NCBI GenBank assembly: GCA_002730035.1
Contig: PBYU01000001.1
Span: forward strand, 1-46,176
Reading direction: 5' to 3'
Length of the DNA: 46,176 bases
Source of the DNA: Gammaproteobacteria bacterium
GTDB lineage: Bacteria > Pseudomonadota > Gammaproteobacteria > Pseudomonadales > Pseudohongiellaceae
Below, piece after piece: positions 1 through 9,522 of this stretch; position 1 is the stretch's first letter, and each line of letters opens with the position of its first letter. The translations under genes were made by a program, and so were the position numbers. Under the pieces are notes generated by a model that was given only the letters and a program-made list of their open reading frames with translations, had not been told where the DNA came from and did not search any database.

Positions 1-10
1 TTAAATACGC

Positions 11-26
11 TTCTGCCGAAGCAGAA
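11..26 (-). terminator. Probable terminator hairpin after tRNA-Ser
   Basis: Read on the minus strand, TTCTGC and GCAGAA form a 6-bp stem closed by a TTCG tetraloop, starting 6 bases past the CCA end of the tRNA gene. Only a weak T-rich stretch (GTATTTAA) follows before the window ends, so it is either a weak intrinsic terminator or a processing hairpin. Confidence 0.5.
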
Positions 27-32
27 AGAACG

Positions 33-122
33 TGGCGGAGAGAGAGGGATTCGAACCCTCGATAGGTTTAACCCTATACGCCCTTAGCAGGGGCGCGCCT
101 TCAGCCACTCGGCCATCTCTCC
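33..122 (-). tRNA. tRNA-Ser (anticodon GCU)
   Basis: On the minus strand the acceptor stem GGAGAGA pairs with TCTCTCC, followed by discriminator G and an encoded CCA. The anticodon stem is CGCCC/GGGCG around the loop CTGCTAA, giving anticodon GCT, which reads AGC/AGU serine codons. The T arm carries GGTTCGAATCC. A long variable arm (about 20 nt) makes it a class II serine tRNA of 90 nt including CCA. The position downstream of csrA matches other gammaproteobacteria, where serine tRNAs follow alaS-csrA. TATATA and GTGACA elements lie just upstream (127-154) but would give almost no 5' leader, so read-through from csrA is also possible. Confidence 0.95.
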
Positions 123-319
123 GTAATCTATATAAATAACATGCTGCGTGTCACGTACGAGGCGCGCTTTCCCCACCAGAGACCGAAATTACTGCTGTCC
201 ACGCCCAAAAATCGGGCGAATGATATCACAGCAACAGGGCTTGAAGAACATGCTGGGAATCGGAATCAATTGAACAGGCCGTGCCCTCCACTGACATGGA
301 AAGCAGCAAAAGGGGACTG

Positions 320-523
320 TCACTCGTCGTCTTCTTCTTTGGCTGGAGTTTCGCCGCTCTTCTCTTTTTGAATGCGGTGGTATATTTCTTCGCGGTGTAC
401 TGCAATTTCTTTGGGAGCATTAACTCCGATTCTTACCTGGTTACCTTTAACACCTAAAATGGTAACTGTTACATCGTCTCCTACCATCAATGTCTCGCCG
501 ATGCGGCGTGTCAATATTAACAT
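320..523 (-). CDS. csrA: Carbon storage regulator CsrA (RsmA)
   Basis: A 67-residue protein opening [18 protein letters not shown], the almost invariant start of CsrA. CsrA is a dimeric RNA-binding protein that binds GGA motifs in mRNA leaders and so controls carbon flux, motility and biofilm genes after transcription. The RNA-contact regions are present: LTRR near residue 5 and IAVHREEIY near residue 40. The acidic tail (about residues 55-67, ending KEEDDE) is typical. The ATG is preceded by GGAG at good spacing. Its place between lysC and a serine tRNA is the conserved gammaproteobacterial neighbourhood. Confidence 0.97.
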   Translation of the reverse strand: MLILTRRIGETLMVGDDVTVTILGVKGNQVRIGVNAPKEIAVHREEIYHRIQKEKSGETPAKEEDDE

Positions 524-848
524 TGCTATTCTCCATTAATCATTCCTTTGTACTTCCCCTAATTTTGGTTCAACCAGAGCCTGAAATACAAACCTGGTTG
601 CAGCTGCCTACCAGCACTACAGCGATGACTTTGGACCGGCCTGAATCCAATTCGCCCGGTTAGTGATAGTCATCTCTTTTGGTAGTAATGCGGGCAGTTT
701 GCCCAGGCGAGTCTGCGCGACCGTCCTGAACCCACGGAAACCATGGGAATTGCTCCCACAGAACCGCCTGACCAAAAACACAGTATCTTCCTATCTCGGC
801 GCGATGCCAACCGATTTAGACACGTACATGAGCAACTTTATCGCCTGA
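524..848. other. Non-coding gap between lysC and csrA
   Basis: This 325-bp stretch separates two minus-strand genes and should hold the csrA leader and promoter. I see no gene: the short open frames have no ribosome site and no recognisable protein. At its left end the csrA ribosome site (GGAG) is visible. At its right end a 14-bp perfect palindrome, CGCCTGATCAGGCG (842-855), overlaps the lysC stop codon. It lacks a T tract, so I do not call it a terminator. Confidence 0.5.
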
Positions 849-2096
849 TCAGGCGGGATTTTGATCTTTCTCGTAGTCCGGATCACCTAGATCAAAGGCG
901 CTGTGTAAGGCGCGTACCGCCAATTCCAGGTACTTTTCCTCGATAACCACGGAAATCTTGATTTCAGAGGTGGTGATGATTTCTATGTTGATGTTTTCAT
1001 CCGCCAGCGCCTTGAACATCTTACTGGCAATGCCCGCATGGGAGCGCATACCCACGCCCACCAGGGAAACCTTGCAGACTTTCTTGTCCAGCACTATTTC
1101 GCGGGCGTCCAGTGTGCCGGCAATTTCATCCAGGATCGCCTTGGTCCGATCGGATTCTGCGCGCTTCACCGTGAAGGTGATGTCGTTGCTGCCATCGGCA
1201 GCGGCGTTCTGAACGATCACATCCACTTCGATTCCCGCATCACTGACGGGGCCGATGACCTTGTATGCAATACCCGGCACATCCGGAACACCGGATACAG
1301 TTAATTTGGCTTCGTCGCGTTCGAACGCGATACCGGCGATGGCTGGATCTTCCATATCGGTGTCTTCCTCTAAACTGATCAGAGTTCCTGAGCCTGCTTC
1401 GAATGAGGACAACACCCGAAGCGGCACCTTGTATTTCCCAGCAAATTCCACCGCGCGGATTTGCAGAACCTTGGCACCGAGACTCGCCAACTCAAGCATC
1501 TCCTCGAAGGTGATGCTATCGAGTAGTTTGGCGTCTTCCACGACCCGTGGGTCGGTAGTGTAAACGCCTTTCACATCGGTATAAATCTGGCATTCATCTG
1601 CTTGCAGCGCGGCTGCCAGGGCGACGGCAGTGGTATCGGAGCCGCCTCGGCCCAGGGTCGTTATATTGCCGGATTCATCCACACCCTGAAATCCTGCCAC
1701 AACGACCACATCACCCTGCTCTAGCTGAGTGCGGATGCGAGTGCTATCGATCTCGCGAATGCGCGCCTTGGTGTGGCTCTCATCGGTGAGTATGCGAACC
1801 TGACCACCGGTGAATGAACGGGCACCATAGCCGCGTTTCTCAAGCGCCATGCAGAGCAGCGCAATAGTGACCTGTTCACCGGTGGATAGCAGCACATCCA
1901 TCTCTCGCGGTGTGGGTTGCTGCATCATCTCCAACGCCAGCGCGGTAAGTCGATTGGTTTCCCCGCTCATGGCTGAGACCACCACTACGATATCATCGCC
2001 ATTATCACGAAAACCGGTGATCTTCTCAGCCACCGCCTCGATTCGCTCGATACTGCCGACCGAAGTCCCGCCGTATTTTTGCACGACTAAAGCCAT
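849..2096 (-). CDS. lysC: Aspartate kinase
   Basis: This 415-residue protein phosphorylates L-aspartate to aspartyl phosphate, the first step toward lysine, threonine, methionine and diaminopimelate. The N-terminus MALVVQKYGGTSVGS is the kinase signature (KYGGTS). GRGGSDTTAVALAA near residue 150 is the second conserved kinase motif. Two ACT domains follow from about residue 265, including SHAGIASKMFKALADENINI, so feedback control by lysine and/or threonine is expected. Length matches the monofunctional Pseudomonas-type enzyme (about 411). It lies 2 bp downstream of alaS and upstream of csrA, the arrangement known from Pseudomonas. The later threonine steps, hom and thrC, are encoded at 16-19 kb in this window. 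Confidence 0.96.
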   Translation of the reverse strand: MALVVQKYGGTSVGSIERIEAVAEKITGFRDNGDDIVVVVSAMSGETNRLTALALEMMQQPTPREMDVLLSTGEQVTIALLCMALEKRGYGARSFTGGQVRILTDESHTKARIREIDSTRIRTQLEQGDVVVVAGFQGVDESGNITTLGRGGSDTTAVALAAALQADECQIYTDVKGVYTTDPRVVEDAKLLDSITFEEMLELASLGAKVLQIRAVEFAGKYKVPLRVLSSFEAGSGTLISLEEDTDMEDPAIAGIAFERDEAKLTVSGVPDVPGIAYKVIGPVSDAGIEVDVIVQNAAADGSNDITFTVKRAESDRTKAILDEIAGTLDAREIVLDKKVCKVSLVGVGMRSHAGIASKMFKALADENINIEIITTSEIKISVVIEEKYLELAVRALHSAFDLGDPDYEKDQNPA

Positions 2097-2098
2097 TG

Positions 2099-4699
2099 CT
2101 ATAGCTTCCCTTCCAGCCAGGGCTGAACGCTGTCCAGCGCCGCCGGCACGGCATTCACGTCAGTGCCGCCCGCCATTGCCATATCGGGGCGGCCACCGCC
2201 CTTACCACCGACCTGTTCGGCGACCATGTTGGCCAGTTCTCCCGCCTTGACCCTGTCGGTCAGATCCTTGCTGACACCCGCTACCAGACTCACCTTACCG
2301 TCGGCGGTACTTGCTAACAGTATAATCGAACTGCCGAGTTTGTTTTTAAGCTGGTCTACGGTATCCCGCAGTGACTTGGGATTGAATCCATCGACCTTAG
2401 CGATCAGCAGCTTTATGCCATTTATTTCAACCGCTTGAGAGCTGAGATCATCGCCAGCGCTGGCAGCCAGCTTGGCCTTCAGTCGTTCCGTCTGTTTCTC
2501 CAGTGAACGATTGCTGGCTGCTAATGCCTGCACTTTGTCCACCAACTCATCCGCCGGGCTCTTGGTGATTTCCATGAGCTGTTTGAGGGTCTGTTCCTGT
2601 TTCGCTACCAGGGCCAGCGCACCCATGCCAGTGACGGCTTCGACTCGACGTACGCCGGCAGAGATTCCTGTCTCACTGGTAATCTTGAACAGGCCAATAT
2701 CACCAGTGCGATTAACATGGCAGCCACCGCAAAATTCTACGGAGTATTCGCCACCCATGCTAACGACGCGAACCTCATCGCCATATTTTTCACCAAACAG
2801 TGCCAGGGCTCCCTTTTTCTGAGCATCGGCAATCGGCATAATTTCTTTTTCTACGGAAGCGTTGGCCAGAATCTGAAAATTAACTCGTTCCTCGATCTGT
2901 TTGAGTTCGGCTTCAGTCAGTGGCAACGAGTGAGAGAAATCAAAGCGCAACCGGTCGGTATCCACCAGCGAACCCTTCTGAGTCACATGCTCTCCCAATA
3001 CAATTCTGAGAGCGGCGTGCATCAGGTGGGTTGCGGAGTGATTAAGTGTTATGGCCAATCTATTTTCATCTGCAACCCGGGCCGAAACCTGATCGCCATT
3101 TTTCAGCGCACCTTCTAGCAGAGAACCTCGATGAATCACCGCATTGCCCTGCTTCTGGGTATCCACCACATCGAATCTGACAGCGCTGCCCTGCAGTACA
3201 CCCTGGTCTCCAATCTGGCCACCGGATTCTCCGTAGAAAGGCGTGACATCGAGCACCAACAAGGCTTCCTGCCCTGCCTCAACTTCCTGCAATGAAGTCC
3301 CGTCGGATGAGAACAGGGCGATTATCGAAGAGCTGCCCTGTAATGCATCATAGCCGATGAATTCGGTTGCGACTGCAGGATCTATTTCGAGTTTGTCGAC
3401 CGCTGCAAATCTGCTCGCCTCCCGAGCCTGATTCTGTTGTGCCGCCATGGCCTGCTCGAAACCCTGCATGTCCAGTTTCAACTCGTGCTCGCGCGCCACA
3501 TCGGCTGTTAGATCAACCGGGAAGCCATAAGTATCATAGAGCTTGAATACAGTCTCACCGGGAATAGTGTCGCCCTGCAAATTTTTGATGGCCTTATCGA
3601 GAATGACCATGCCGTTCTCGAGTGTGCGGGCAAATTGCTGTTCTTCTTCGGCCAATACTTTTTCCACCAACGCCTGCCGTTCGATTAACTCCGGATAGGC
3701 CGACCCCATTACCCGGGCAAGCGAAGCCACCAGCTTGTAGAAGAAAATATCTTTAACACCCAGTTGATACCCGTGGCGGACAGCACGACGCACGATGCGG
3801 CGCAGCACGTATCCCCTGCCTTCTTTCGATGGCACAATGCCGTCTACTACCAGGAAGGCACAGGAGCGAATATGGTCAGCAATTACGCGCAGTGAATTAT
3901 CGTTTAGATTCTTTGTACCAGTGATTTGCGAGATGTCCCTGATCAGACTCTGGAACAAATCGGTTTCATAATTACTGTGCACGTTCTGCAACACCGCAGC
4001 CAGCCTCTCCAGACCAGCGCCAGTGTCAACCGAGGGCTTCGGCAGCGCTGTCATGCTGCCATCGGCTTTGCGTTCGAACTGCATGAACACCAGGTTCCAG
4101 ATTTCGATATAACGATCACCGTCTTCATCAGAACTTCCCGGCGGACCACCAGCCACATCGGGCCCATGGTCGTAAAATATTTCTGAACAGGGACCACAGG
4201 GTCCGGTATCCCCCATCGCCCAGAAGTTATCTTTCTCTCCCAGACGGGAGAAGCGCTGTGGATCTACTTTGATTTCATCCAGCCAGATCGCCGCTGCCTC
4301 GTCATCGTCCTGGAATACCGTAATCCAGAGTTTCTCAGCTGGTAGCCCCAGATCGACCGTTAAGAATTCCCAGGCATACTGGATAGCTTCACGCTTGAAA
4401 TAATCCCCGAAAGAGAAATTTCCCAGCATCTCGAAAAAAGTATGGTGGCGGGATGTATAGCCGACATTCTCCAGGTCGTTGTGTTTGCCCCCAGCCCGAA
4501 CACAGCGTTGCGAGCTAGTGGCACGGGGGCAGGCTCGCACTTCATCGCCGAGGAATGCATCCTTGAATTGCACCATGCCGGCGTTGGTAAACAGCAGCGT
4601 CGGATCATTTCCCGGCACGAGCGGGCTACTGGACACAATCTCATGATCACGCGCCGCAAAAAAGTCCAGGAACCTCTGTCGAATTTCTGTGCTGTTCAT
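2099..4699 (-). CDS. alaS: Alanyl-tRNA synthetase
   Basis: Charges tRNA-Ala with alanine and hydrolyses mischarged Ser/Gly-tRNA-Ala. I place the start at the ATG at 4699 ([14 protein letters not shown]), giving 866 residues; the open frame continues 15 codons upstream, but those residues do not look like AlaS. The aminoacylation domain shows [20 protein letters not shown]. The editing domain has the zinc-binding [12 protein letters not shown] and [16 protein letters not shown]. The C-terminal oligomerisation/C-Ala part ends with the glycine-rich [15 protein letters not shown]. It heads the alaS-lysC-csrA cluster. Confidence 0.97.
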   Translation of the reverse strand: MNSTEIRQRFLDFFAARDHEIVSSSPLVPGNDPTLLFTNAGMVQFKDAFLGDEVRACPRATSSQRCVRAGGKHNDLENVGYTSRHHTFFEMLGNFSFGDYFKREAIQYAWEFLTVDLGLPAEKLWITVFQDDDEAAAIWLDEIKVDPQRFSRLGEKDNFWAMGDTGPCGPCSEIFYDHGPDVAGGPPGSSDEDGDRYIEIWNLVFMQFERKADGSMTALPKPSVDTGAGLERLAAVLQNVHSNYETDLFQSLIRDISQITGTKNLNDNSLRVIADHIRSCAFLVVDGIVPSKEGRGYVLRRIVRRAVRHGYQLGVKDIFFYKLVASLARVMGSAYPELIERQALVEKVLAEEEQQFARTLENGMVILDKAIKNLQGDTIPGETVFKLYDTYGFPVDLTADVAREHELKLDMQGFEQAMAAQQNQAREASRFAAVDKLEIDPAVATEFIGYDALQGSSSIIALFSSDGTSLQEVEAGQEALLVLDVTPFYGESGGQIGDQGVLQGSAVRFDVVDTQKQGNAVIHRGSLLEGALKNGDQVSARVADENRLAITLNHSATHLMHAALRIVLGEHVTQKGSLVDTDRLRFDFSHSLPLTEAELKQIEERVNFQILANASVEKEIMPIADAQKKGALALFGEKYGDEVRVVSMGGEYSVEFCGGCHVNRTGDIGLFKITSETGISAGVRRVEAVTGMGALALVAKQEQTLKQLMEITKSPADELVDKVQALAASNRSLEKQTERLKAKLAASAGDDLSSQAVEINGIKLLIAKVDGFNPKSLRDTVDQLKNKLGSSIILLASTADGKVSLVAGVSKDLTDRVKAGELANMVAEQVGGKGGGRPDMAMAGGTDVNAVPAALDSVQPWLEGKL

Positions 4700-4764
4700 T
4701 GTAATTTCTGGAAGAAAAATCCCAGTACAGCCCTTTCGAGGCAATTGATTGAAAAAAGCAGGGG

Positions 4765-4770
4765 ATTATA
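4765..4770 (-). promoter_or_regulatory. Candidate -10 element of alaS promoter
   Basis: A perfect TATAAT on the minus strand, 65 bp upstream of the alaS ATG. No good -35 hexamer is seen at 16-18 bp. Similar TATAATcc contexts occur upstream of hom and ffh. Confidence 0.4.
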
Positions 4771-4817
4771 GCGTTTAATGTGGCAGGAGTGCAGGGGGTC
4801 CGCCTGTAATCCTCGGA

Positions 4818-5960
4818 TTAAATCTCGCCGGAGTCATCCTGAAGTGTTTCGCCGTCGTCAGTGGACAACAGCGTAGCAGGCGAGGGATTCATGGCGAACG
4901 GACCAAAGGACTTATCCACCGGCACGCGGAGTCTTCCGTCGCTGGAGAGAATTACTGCAATGACTCGAGTCTGAGGAAAGTGGCTAAGTACAATAGTAAT
5001 AATAATCAGGAACGGCACGCATAGAAACATACCTGGAATATTCCAGATGTAGCCCCACAATGCCAGGTTCAATAATATTACGATGGGGCTCAAATTAAAC
5101 GATGATCCCATCAGGCGGGGCTCCAGGATATTACCTATGCATATCTGGAGCAGTCCAATACCCGGTAGCACCAATAAGAAAAGTGTATAGCCTTCAGATT
5201 GAGCCAGTGCTATTAGCGCTGGAAATAAGGTGGCAATGATGGAGCCGACCGTTGGAATAAAATTAAGTAGAAAGATAAGCAGACCCCAAACACCAGCGAA
5301 ATCTACTTCCACGATTCGTAAAAATATATAACTCAATATGCCGGTGAGTGAGCTGGTAAACATTTTGATACTGATGTATTTCTGAATATCATCTCGAATA
5401 CGATCGATGATCCGATTTACATCTCCTTCTTTCTCAGGATCAGCCACCAGTGCAGAAATTTTCTTGCTGAAGTGTCCCTGCTCTAAAAAAAGAAAGCCGA
5501 TATAAATGAGAATGAGTCCGCCGCTGGCCAGAATCCCGGTTAGTGAAGAAGCGATAGAGGTGGCAAAGGTGGGAATATCGATCCAGCCAGTAAGCAACTG
5601 CGTAAAACTCTGACCCTCAAAATCGAAAAAATCGCCAAGCGACAATCCCTCGAATCTCGCTGTAAGGTTTTCCTGATAGATTGGTGCTACATCCAGAACA
5701 TCATCGATTATTGACGTCAGAAAATTAATCAGTGCCCAGATTAGCGCAATGAAAGTCAACAGCGAAGCCGCTAGGCATGCGGGTATGGGGATACGAAAGG
5801 ACCGAATTTCGATTCGATGAAACGCCTGTGCCAGAGTATTGATTAAGTACCAGAGCGCAACAGCAATAACAAGCGGCAGGAGTAATTCTTTACCTATGAA
5901 TAGTAGGTAAAAGACGAGGACTACGAGTACAGCAGCAGCCGTGTAGTTCAGTACTTTCAT
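4818..5960 (-). CDS. AI-2E/PerM-family inner-membrane protein
   Basis: A 380-residue protein with about seven or eight membrane segments. Two lie near the N-terminus (residues 7-50), one near 65-85, one near 140-160, and a cluster fills 200-330. A soluble loop (about 85-190) separates the first group from the rest. This is the topology of the AI-2E transporter (PerM/YdiK/TqsA) family. Family signatures include VGSIIATLFPALIAL and the terminal NLALWGYIWNIPGMFLCVP block. Members are proposed exporters or antiporters; substrates are poorly known and this one cannot be assigned. The C-terminal 60 residues are soluble and acidic. It is divergent from the kinase operon starting at 6199. Confidence 0.85.
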   Translation of the reverse strand: MKVLNYTAAAVLVVLVFYLLFIGKELLLPLVIAVALWYLINTLAQAFHRIEIRSFRIPIPACLAASLLTFIALIWALINFLTSIIDDVLDVAPIYQENLTARFEGLSLGDFFDFEGQSFTQLLTGWIDIPTFATSIASSLTGILASGGLILIYIGFLFLEQGHFSKKISALVADPEKEGDVNRIIDRIRDDIQKYISIKMFTSSLTGILSYIFLRIVEVDFAGVWGLLIFLLNFIPTVGSIIATLFPALIALAQSEGYTLFLLVLPGIGLLQICIGNILEPRLMGSSFNLSPIVILLNLALWGYIWNIPGMFLCVPFLIIITIVLSHFPQTRVIAVILSSDGRLRVPVDKSFGPFAMNPSPATLLSTDDGETLQDDSGEI

Positions 5961-6198
5961 ACTCCACTTTCCCTTTAAGTATCCTTTGATGCATCAGCTA
6001 CCGATACATTCATTGCGCGTCCCTCTGCCTGGCCGTTTCGTACACCACAGTCACTTGGTGCGCAATATGTAGGTTTTTTTACACTTACACGCCGATTTGA
6101 GAAGAATATCACATTTTCATGGGCCCACACTCATTACTCTAGAGAACGGAGTAGTCAAAAATCAATCCTGAAGTTGATGTAGGAATAAGGATGGCTGA

Positions 6199-7011
6199 GT
6201 GAAGCTGGACGGATATTCAAACCTGATCAAGATTGGCGAAGGGGGTATGGCGCATGTGTATCGCGGCATACAAGACTCCCTGCAACGCCCTGTTGCTATT
6301 AAATTGCTGATCAATGATCTCAGTTTTGACGAAGAAGCGCGACACCGCTTCGAGCGTGAGTCCTATATCATTGCCCGACTTAACCACGCCAATATTATCC
6401 ACGTCATCGACCGTGGTATCAACAGAGAAGAAATGCCCTACTTCGTCATGGAATATGTCGAAGGAATTGAGTTGAGCACAGCTGCAAAAATCAGAAATAT
6501 CAGCTACAGCGAAAAGATTGACATCATTATCCAGGTGTTAAAGGCACTCAGCTACGCACACAACAACAACGTCATCCATCGAGATATTAAACCGGATAAT
6601 ATTCTCATCGATGACGATTGCAATGTAAAAATTCTCGATTTCGGTATAGCACAATTTTATGAAGGTAAGGGAAAGAGCGGTGAGCGAACCTGTACCGGCA
6701 CGATTATGGGTACCTATAATTACATGTCGCCGGAGCAACGCAAGTCGTCTGAAAATGTCAGTGCACAAAGTGACCTCTACTCCGTGGGTGTAGTCATGTA
6801 CGGCTTGTTTACTGGAAAATTACCAACTGGTCGTTACCCGGATCCAATGGTGCTTAACCAGGACATTCCACAAGAACTGAATGCGCTGATTTTAAAATGT
6901 CTCAACACGAACCCTGACGATAGACCACGCTCGGCCGAACAGCTTAAGACACAGCTATTGGCGCTTTCCAAGGGCGCCCATCTTAACACCGAGAAAAAAA
7001 CTTCGCGCTGA
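6199..7011 (+). CDS. Hanks-type Ser/Thr protein kinase
   Basis: A 270-residue protein made almost entirely of a kinase domain with all catalytic elements: glycine loop GEGGMAHVY (13-21), lysine in VAIK (K35), helix-C glutamate (E54), HRDIKPDN (127-134), DFG (147-149) and SPEQ (177-180). It should phosphorylate Ser/Thr in the cytoplasm. The start is GTG at 6199, forced by an in-frame TGA immediately upstream. An ATG at 6191, better spaced from AGGA, opens only a three-codon frame (ATG GCT GAG TGA) overlapping the GTG. It heads an operon with a pseudokinase, a PP2C phosphatase and an FHA protein. The C-terminus ends just after an A7 run (6994-7000), where a +1 shift would join it to the next frame. 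Confidence 0.93.
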   Translation: MKLDGYSNLIKIGEGGMAHVYRGIQDSLQRPVAIKLLINDLSFDEEARHRFERESYIIARLNHANIIHVIDRGINREEMPYFVMEYVEGIELSTAAKIRNISYSEKIDIIIQVLKALSYAHNNNVIHRDIKPDNILIDDDCNVKILDFGIAQFYEGKGKSGERTCTGTIMGTYNYMSPEQRKSSENVSAQSDLYSVGVVMYGLFTGKLPTGRYPDPMVLNQDIPQELNALILKCLNTNPDDRPRSAEQLKTQLLALSKGAHLNTEKKTSR

Positions 7012-7045
7012 GCAGGGAATTACCCAGATCAAATCCAAGTTCCTA

Positions 7046-8062
7046 TTGCTGGATGTACTCAGAGAAGACAAATACGGCGGCTTTTATCTTTACCAGCAGA
7101 AAGAACACAGCAATCTTCTCGCCATCAAGAAAAAGACCAATATCGGCAACGGCTTCAAGGTCAGCAATATGCTGGCTTCATTGGAACACCCAAATATTGT
7201 TAATACACTTGGTACATCACGTAATGAACAGCTTTTTTCCCTTGTACAGGAATATATGAGTGGTGGCACATTCCAGGATAAGCTCGCCTATCAACTGAAC
7301 TGGCAGGACGCTCTCAAGATAGGGACACAAATTTGTGATGCGATGATCTTTGCCCATAACAATCGTATTGTGCATGGCCATCTTCGATCCACAAACATTC
7401 TGTTTACTCCAGAAGGCGACGTAAAACTGACGGATTTCGCGCTGGTAGATGATGTTTCCGATGTTGAGACTGCCCAATACTATTACCTGGAGGGAGAAGA
7501 GCGTTCCCAAGCGGCTGACATTTACGCCGTTGGAGTTCTGCTTTATCAGCTATTTACCGGTTGCCTGCCCAGACGCCGTAACGAATCGGGATTCACAGTC
7601 AGAAAGGTTTTTTCCAAACTTCCCGCCGAAATCCAGGGCCTAATTACTAATATGTTATCCACGAGCCCCCGCAATCGGGATCCGCAGAGCTTGCATCGTG
7701 CTATTGAGCTATTCGAAAAGCATTCGCACCGAAAACTCCGCAAATCGTTTACTGATAAACCACTACGTGATAAAAATCGAGAGTCTTATCGCCGCTGGGA
7801 CGATGTGGGTAGTTGGCAGCCAGCCAGGACTGGAGCCCTTACTGCCGTATACAGTGGCAACAGGCGTATCGGACGCATGAATCTGTTGTTCGCAATTCTT
7901 GTCCTGGTTTATGCACAGTACTTATTCATTTTTGAAGGGCAGGAAAAGATCGTCCAGAGCATGCCAGCCGCATATAGTGCTGTGGTCAATGGATTTGAGG
8001 GATTTCTAGGTATAACTAATGTCAGAGGAACAATACCAGGTGAGAATAGCCGGCTGTACTGA
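7046..8062 (+). CDS. Membrane-anchored pseudokinase (Hanks fold)
   Basis: The fold of a Ser/Thr kinase is visible: AIKKK (K28), SLEHPNIV, VQEYMSGGTF, IVHGHLRSTNILF, VKLTDFALVDD and AADIYAVGVLLYQLFTG. The catalytic residues are changed: HRD is HGH (110-112), the following Lys is Arg (R114), DFG is DFA (130-132), the glycine loop is absent and APE is lost. It should be catalytically inactive but might still bind nucleotide or act as an allosteric partner. A single membrane segment (about residues 278-297) anchors it, leaving about 40 residues outside. The start is uncertain: TTG at 7046 is the first usual codon, but kinase-like sequence (KSKFLLLDVL) begins earlier and the frame stays open back through the A7 run, so it may be the second half of a kinase-pseudokinase fusion. 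Confidence 0.85.
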   Translation: MLDVLREDKYGGFYLYQQKEHSNLLAIKKKTNIGNGFKVSNMLASLEHPNIVNTLGTSRNEQLFSLVQEYMSGGTFQDKLAYQLNWQDALKIGTQICDAMIFAHNNRIVHGHLRSTNILFTPEGDVKLTDFALVDDVSDVETAQYYYLEGEERSQAADIYAVGVLLYQLFTGCLPRRRNESGFTVRKVFSKLPAEIQGLITNMLSTSPRNRDPQSLHRAIELFEKHSHRKLRKSFTDKPLRDKNRESYRRWDDVGSWQPARTGALTAVYSGNRRIGRMNLLFAILVLVYAQYLFIFEGQEKIVQSMPAAYSAVVNGFEGFLGITNVRGTIPGENSRLY

Positions 8063-8792
8063 CACGGGTTTACGAAGAAACCATAACGAAGACCATATCG
8101 GCTTCAATCAACAGCTGGGTATCGCAGTGCTGGCCGACGGAATGGGCGGTCACCAGGCTGGTGAAATTGCCGCCCACATGGCAGTTGAATCGGTGCTGGA
8201 AAAGCTGCAAGACCTGGTGGACCAACAATCCGCCAGAGCGATAACTGGTTCTCAGATATTGGAATTTGTCTCCAATACAATTTCTGCTAGTAACAACATG
8301 ATTTATCAGGCATCGGAGGCCCAGGATGAACACAAGGGAATGGGTACCACGCTGGTGGCGGCGATAATAGAGGGGTCTCAAATCTACGCCGGTCACGTCG
8401 GAGACGCGCGGCTTTATCTGTTCCGGGACAGAACGCTCAAGCGAATCACCAAGGATCACAGCCTGGTCCAGGATTTAGTCGACCGGGGCTTCTATACCGA
8501 AGAAGAAGCTCGTGTGGCCAATGTCGGTCATATCGTTACCCGGGCACTGGGCACTAGGGCCGAGATCGAAGTCGAAACGGCCCAGCACGAATTGCAGCGC
8601 GATGACGTGCTACTACTGTGCTCCGATGGGCTGTCAGACATGGTGGCAGATTGGTCGATTGAGGAGACATTAAAAGAAAGAGGTGAGGATCTGCAAGCTA
8701 CCGCCAGCAAGCTGGTGGATTTGGCAAACAGGAACGGAGGCAAGGACAATATCTCAGTAATTCTCATGCAGGTCTACGACACTAAAGATTAA
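8019..8792 (+). CDS. PP2C-family Ser/Thr phosphatase
   Basis: A 257-residue metal-dependent phosphatase that should reverse the action of the neighbouring kinase. Motifs in order: NEDHIGF (about 23-29), LADGMGGHQAGEIAA, GTTLVAAII, GHVGDARLYL, TKDHSL, LLLCSDGLSDM and GGKDNISVIL. These supply the metal-binding aspartates (NED, DGMGG, SDGL, KDN). There is no signal peptide or membrane segment, so it is cytoplasmic. Its ATG lies 44 bp inside the pseudokinase gene, indicating translational coupling. PppA/PstP-like proteins pair with Hanks kinases and FHA proteins in type VI secretion and in envelope control, but no secretion genes occur in this window. Confidence 0.95.
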   Translation: MSEEQYQVRIAGCTDTGLRRNHNEDHIGFNQQLGIAVLADGMGGHQAGEIAAHMAVESVLEKLQDLVDQQSARAITGSQILEFVSNTISASNNMIYQASEAQDEHKGMGTTLVAAIIEGSQIYAGHVGDARLYLFRDRTLKRITKDHSLVQDLVDRGFYTEEEARVANVGHIVTRALGTRAEIEVETAQHELQRDDVLLLCSDGLSDMVADWSIEETLKERGEDLQATASKLVDLANRNGGKDNISVILMQVYDTKD

Positions 8793-8822
8793 CCAGGTAG
8801 AGGGTTAAATAGAGAGCACAGC

Positions 8823-9522
8823 ATGCCAGGAAAATTGGAACTCAGTTTTAATTCAACCGTACTCGGCGAGTATTCTCTCGACAAGGAAGTGCTGACTGTC
8901 GGCCGCAAGGAAGACAACGACATATGCATTGATAACCTGGCTGTCAGTGGACACCATGCCAAGCTACTGACGATTTTTAATGATTCCTTCCTGGAAGATC
9001 TGGACAGCACCAATGGGACTTTCGTCGATGGAGTCGCCATCGAGAAACATCCACTTAAGAGCGGCGATGTATTCGTCATCGGTAAACACGAGCTACGCTA
9101 CGTAAATGAATCCGCATCAAGCGAAGACGATGCCGATAAAACCGTGCTGATCAGGCCCAAAACCGAACAATCCGCTCACCCCAACGCGGCGGCAGACAGA
9201 GCAAGCGTGGAGTATGAGCCACAAAAAATCCACGCCACAGCTGATGACCTGGAACACGCCAGGCTGCAGATTCTTAATGGTTCGGGCGCTGGCAAAGAGT
9301 TGCCCCTGGTTAAAGCTTCAGTAAAACTCGGCAAATCCGGTGCTGGAATAATACAGATCAACAAGCGCCCCGATGGCCACTTTATCGTCTGCCTCGACCA
9401 GCCCTCGGGCACTTCGCCGTCCAGTGTTAACGGTGAGGATATAGGTGCGCGCGGTCAAACTGGAAAATCACGACGTGATCGAAATCAATCGGCTGAAAAT
9501 CGAATACTTCCTGGCCGGATAG
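8823..9522 (+). CDS. FHA-domain protein, frameshifted near its 3' end
   Basis: The first FHA domain (residues about 5-100) shows VGRKEDNDICI, SGHHAKL and DLDSTNGTFVDG, the phosphothreonine-binding motifs. A second FHA-like module begins near residue 145 (LQILNGSGAGKELPL) and continues to SVNGEDIG. Around 9447-9453, in a GCGCGCG run, the frame is lost: the uninterrupted frame runs on to 9611 with unrelated residues (ending CRAADVH). The +1 frame instead reads HDVIEINRLKIEYFLAG and stops at 9522, a typical FHA last strand. The intact protein would have about 232 residues. It probably reads phosphothreonine made by the kinase encoded upstream. The lesion may be a mutation or a sequencing error. 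Confidence 0.85.

Noticed and set aside
842..855. CGCCTGATCAGGCG palindrome as a lysC terminator.
   Set aside because: No loop and no T run; it overlaps the stop codon.
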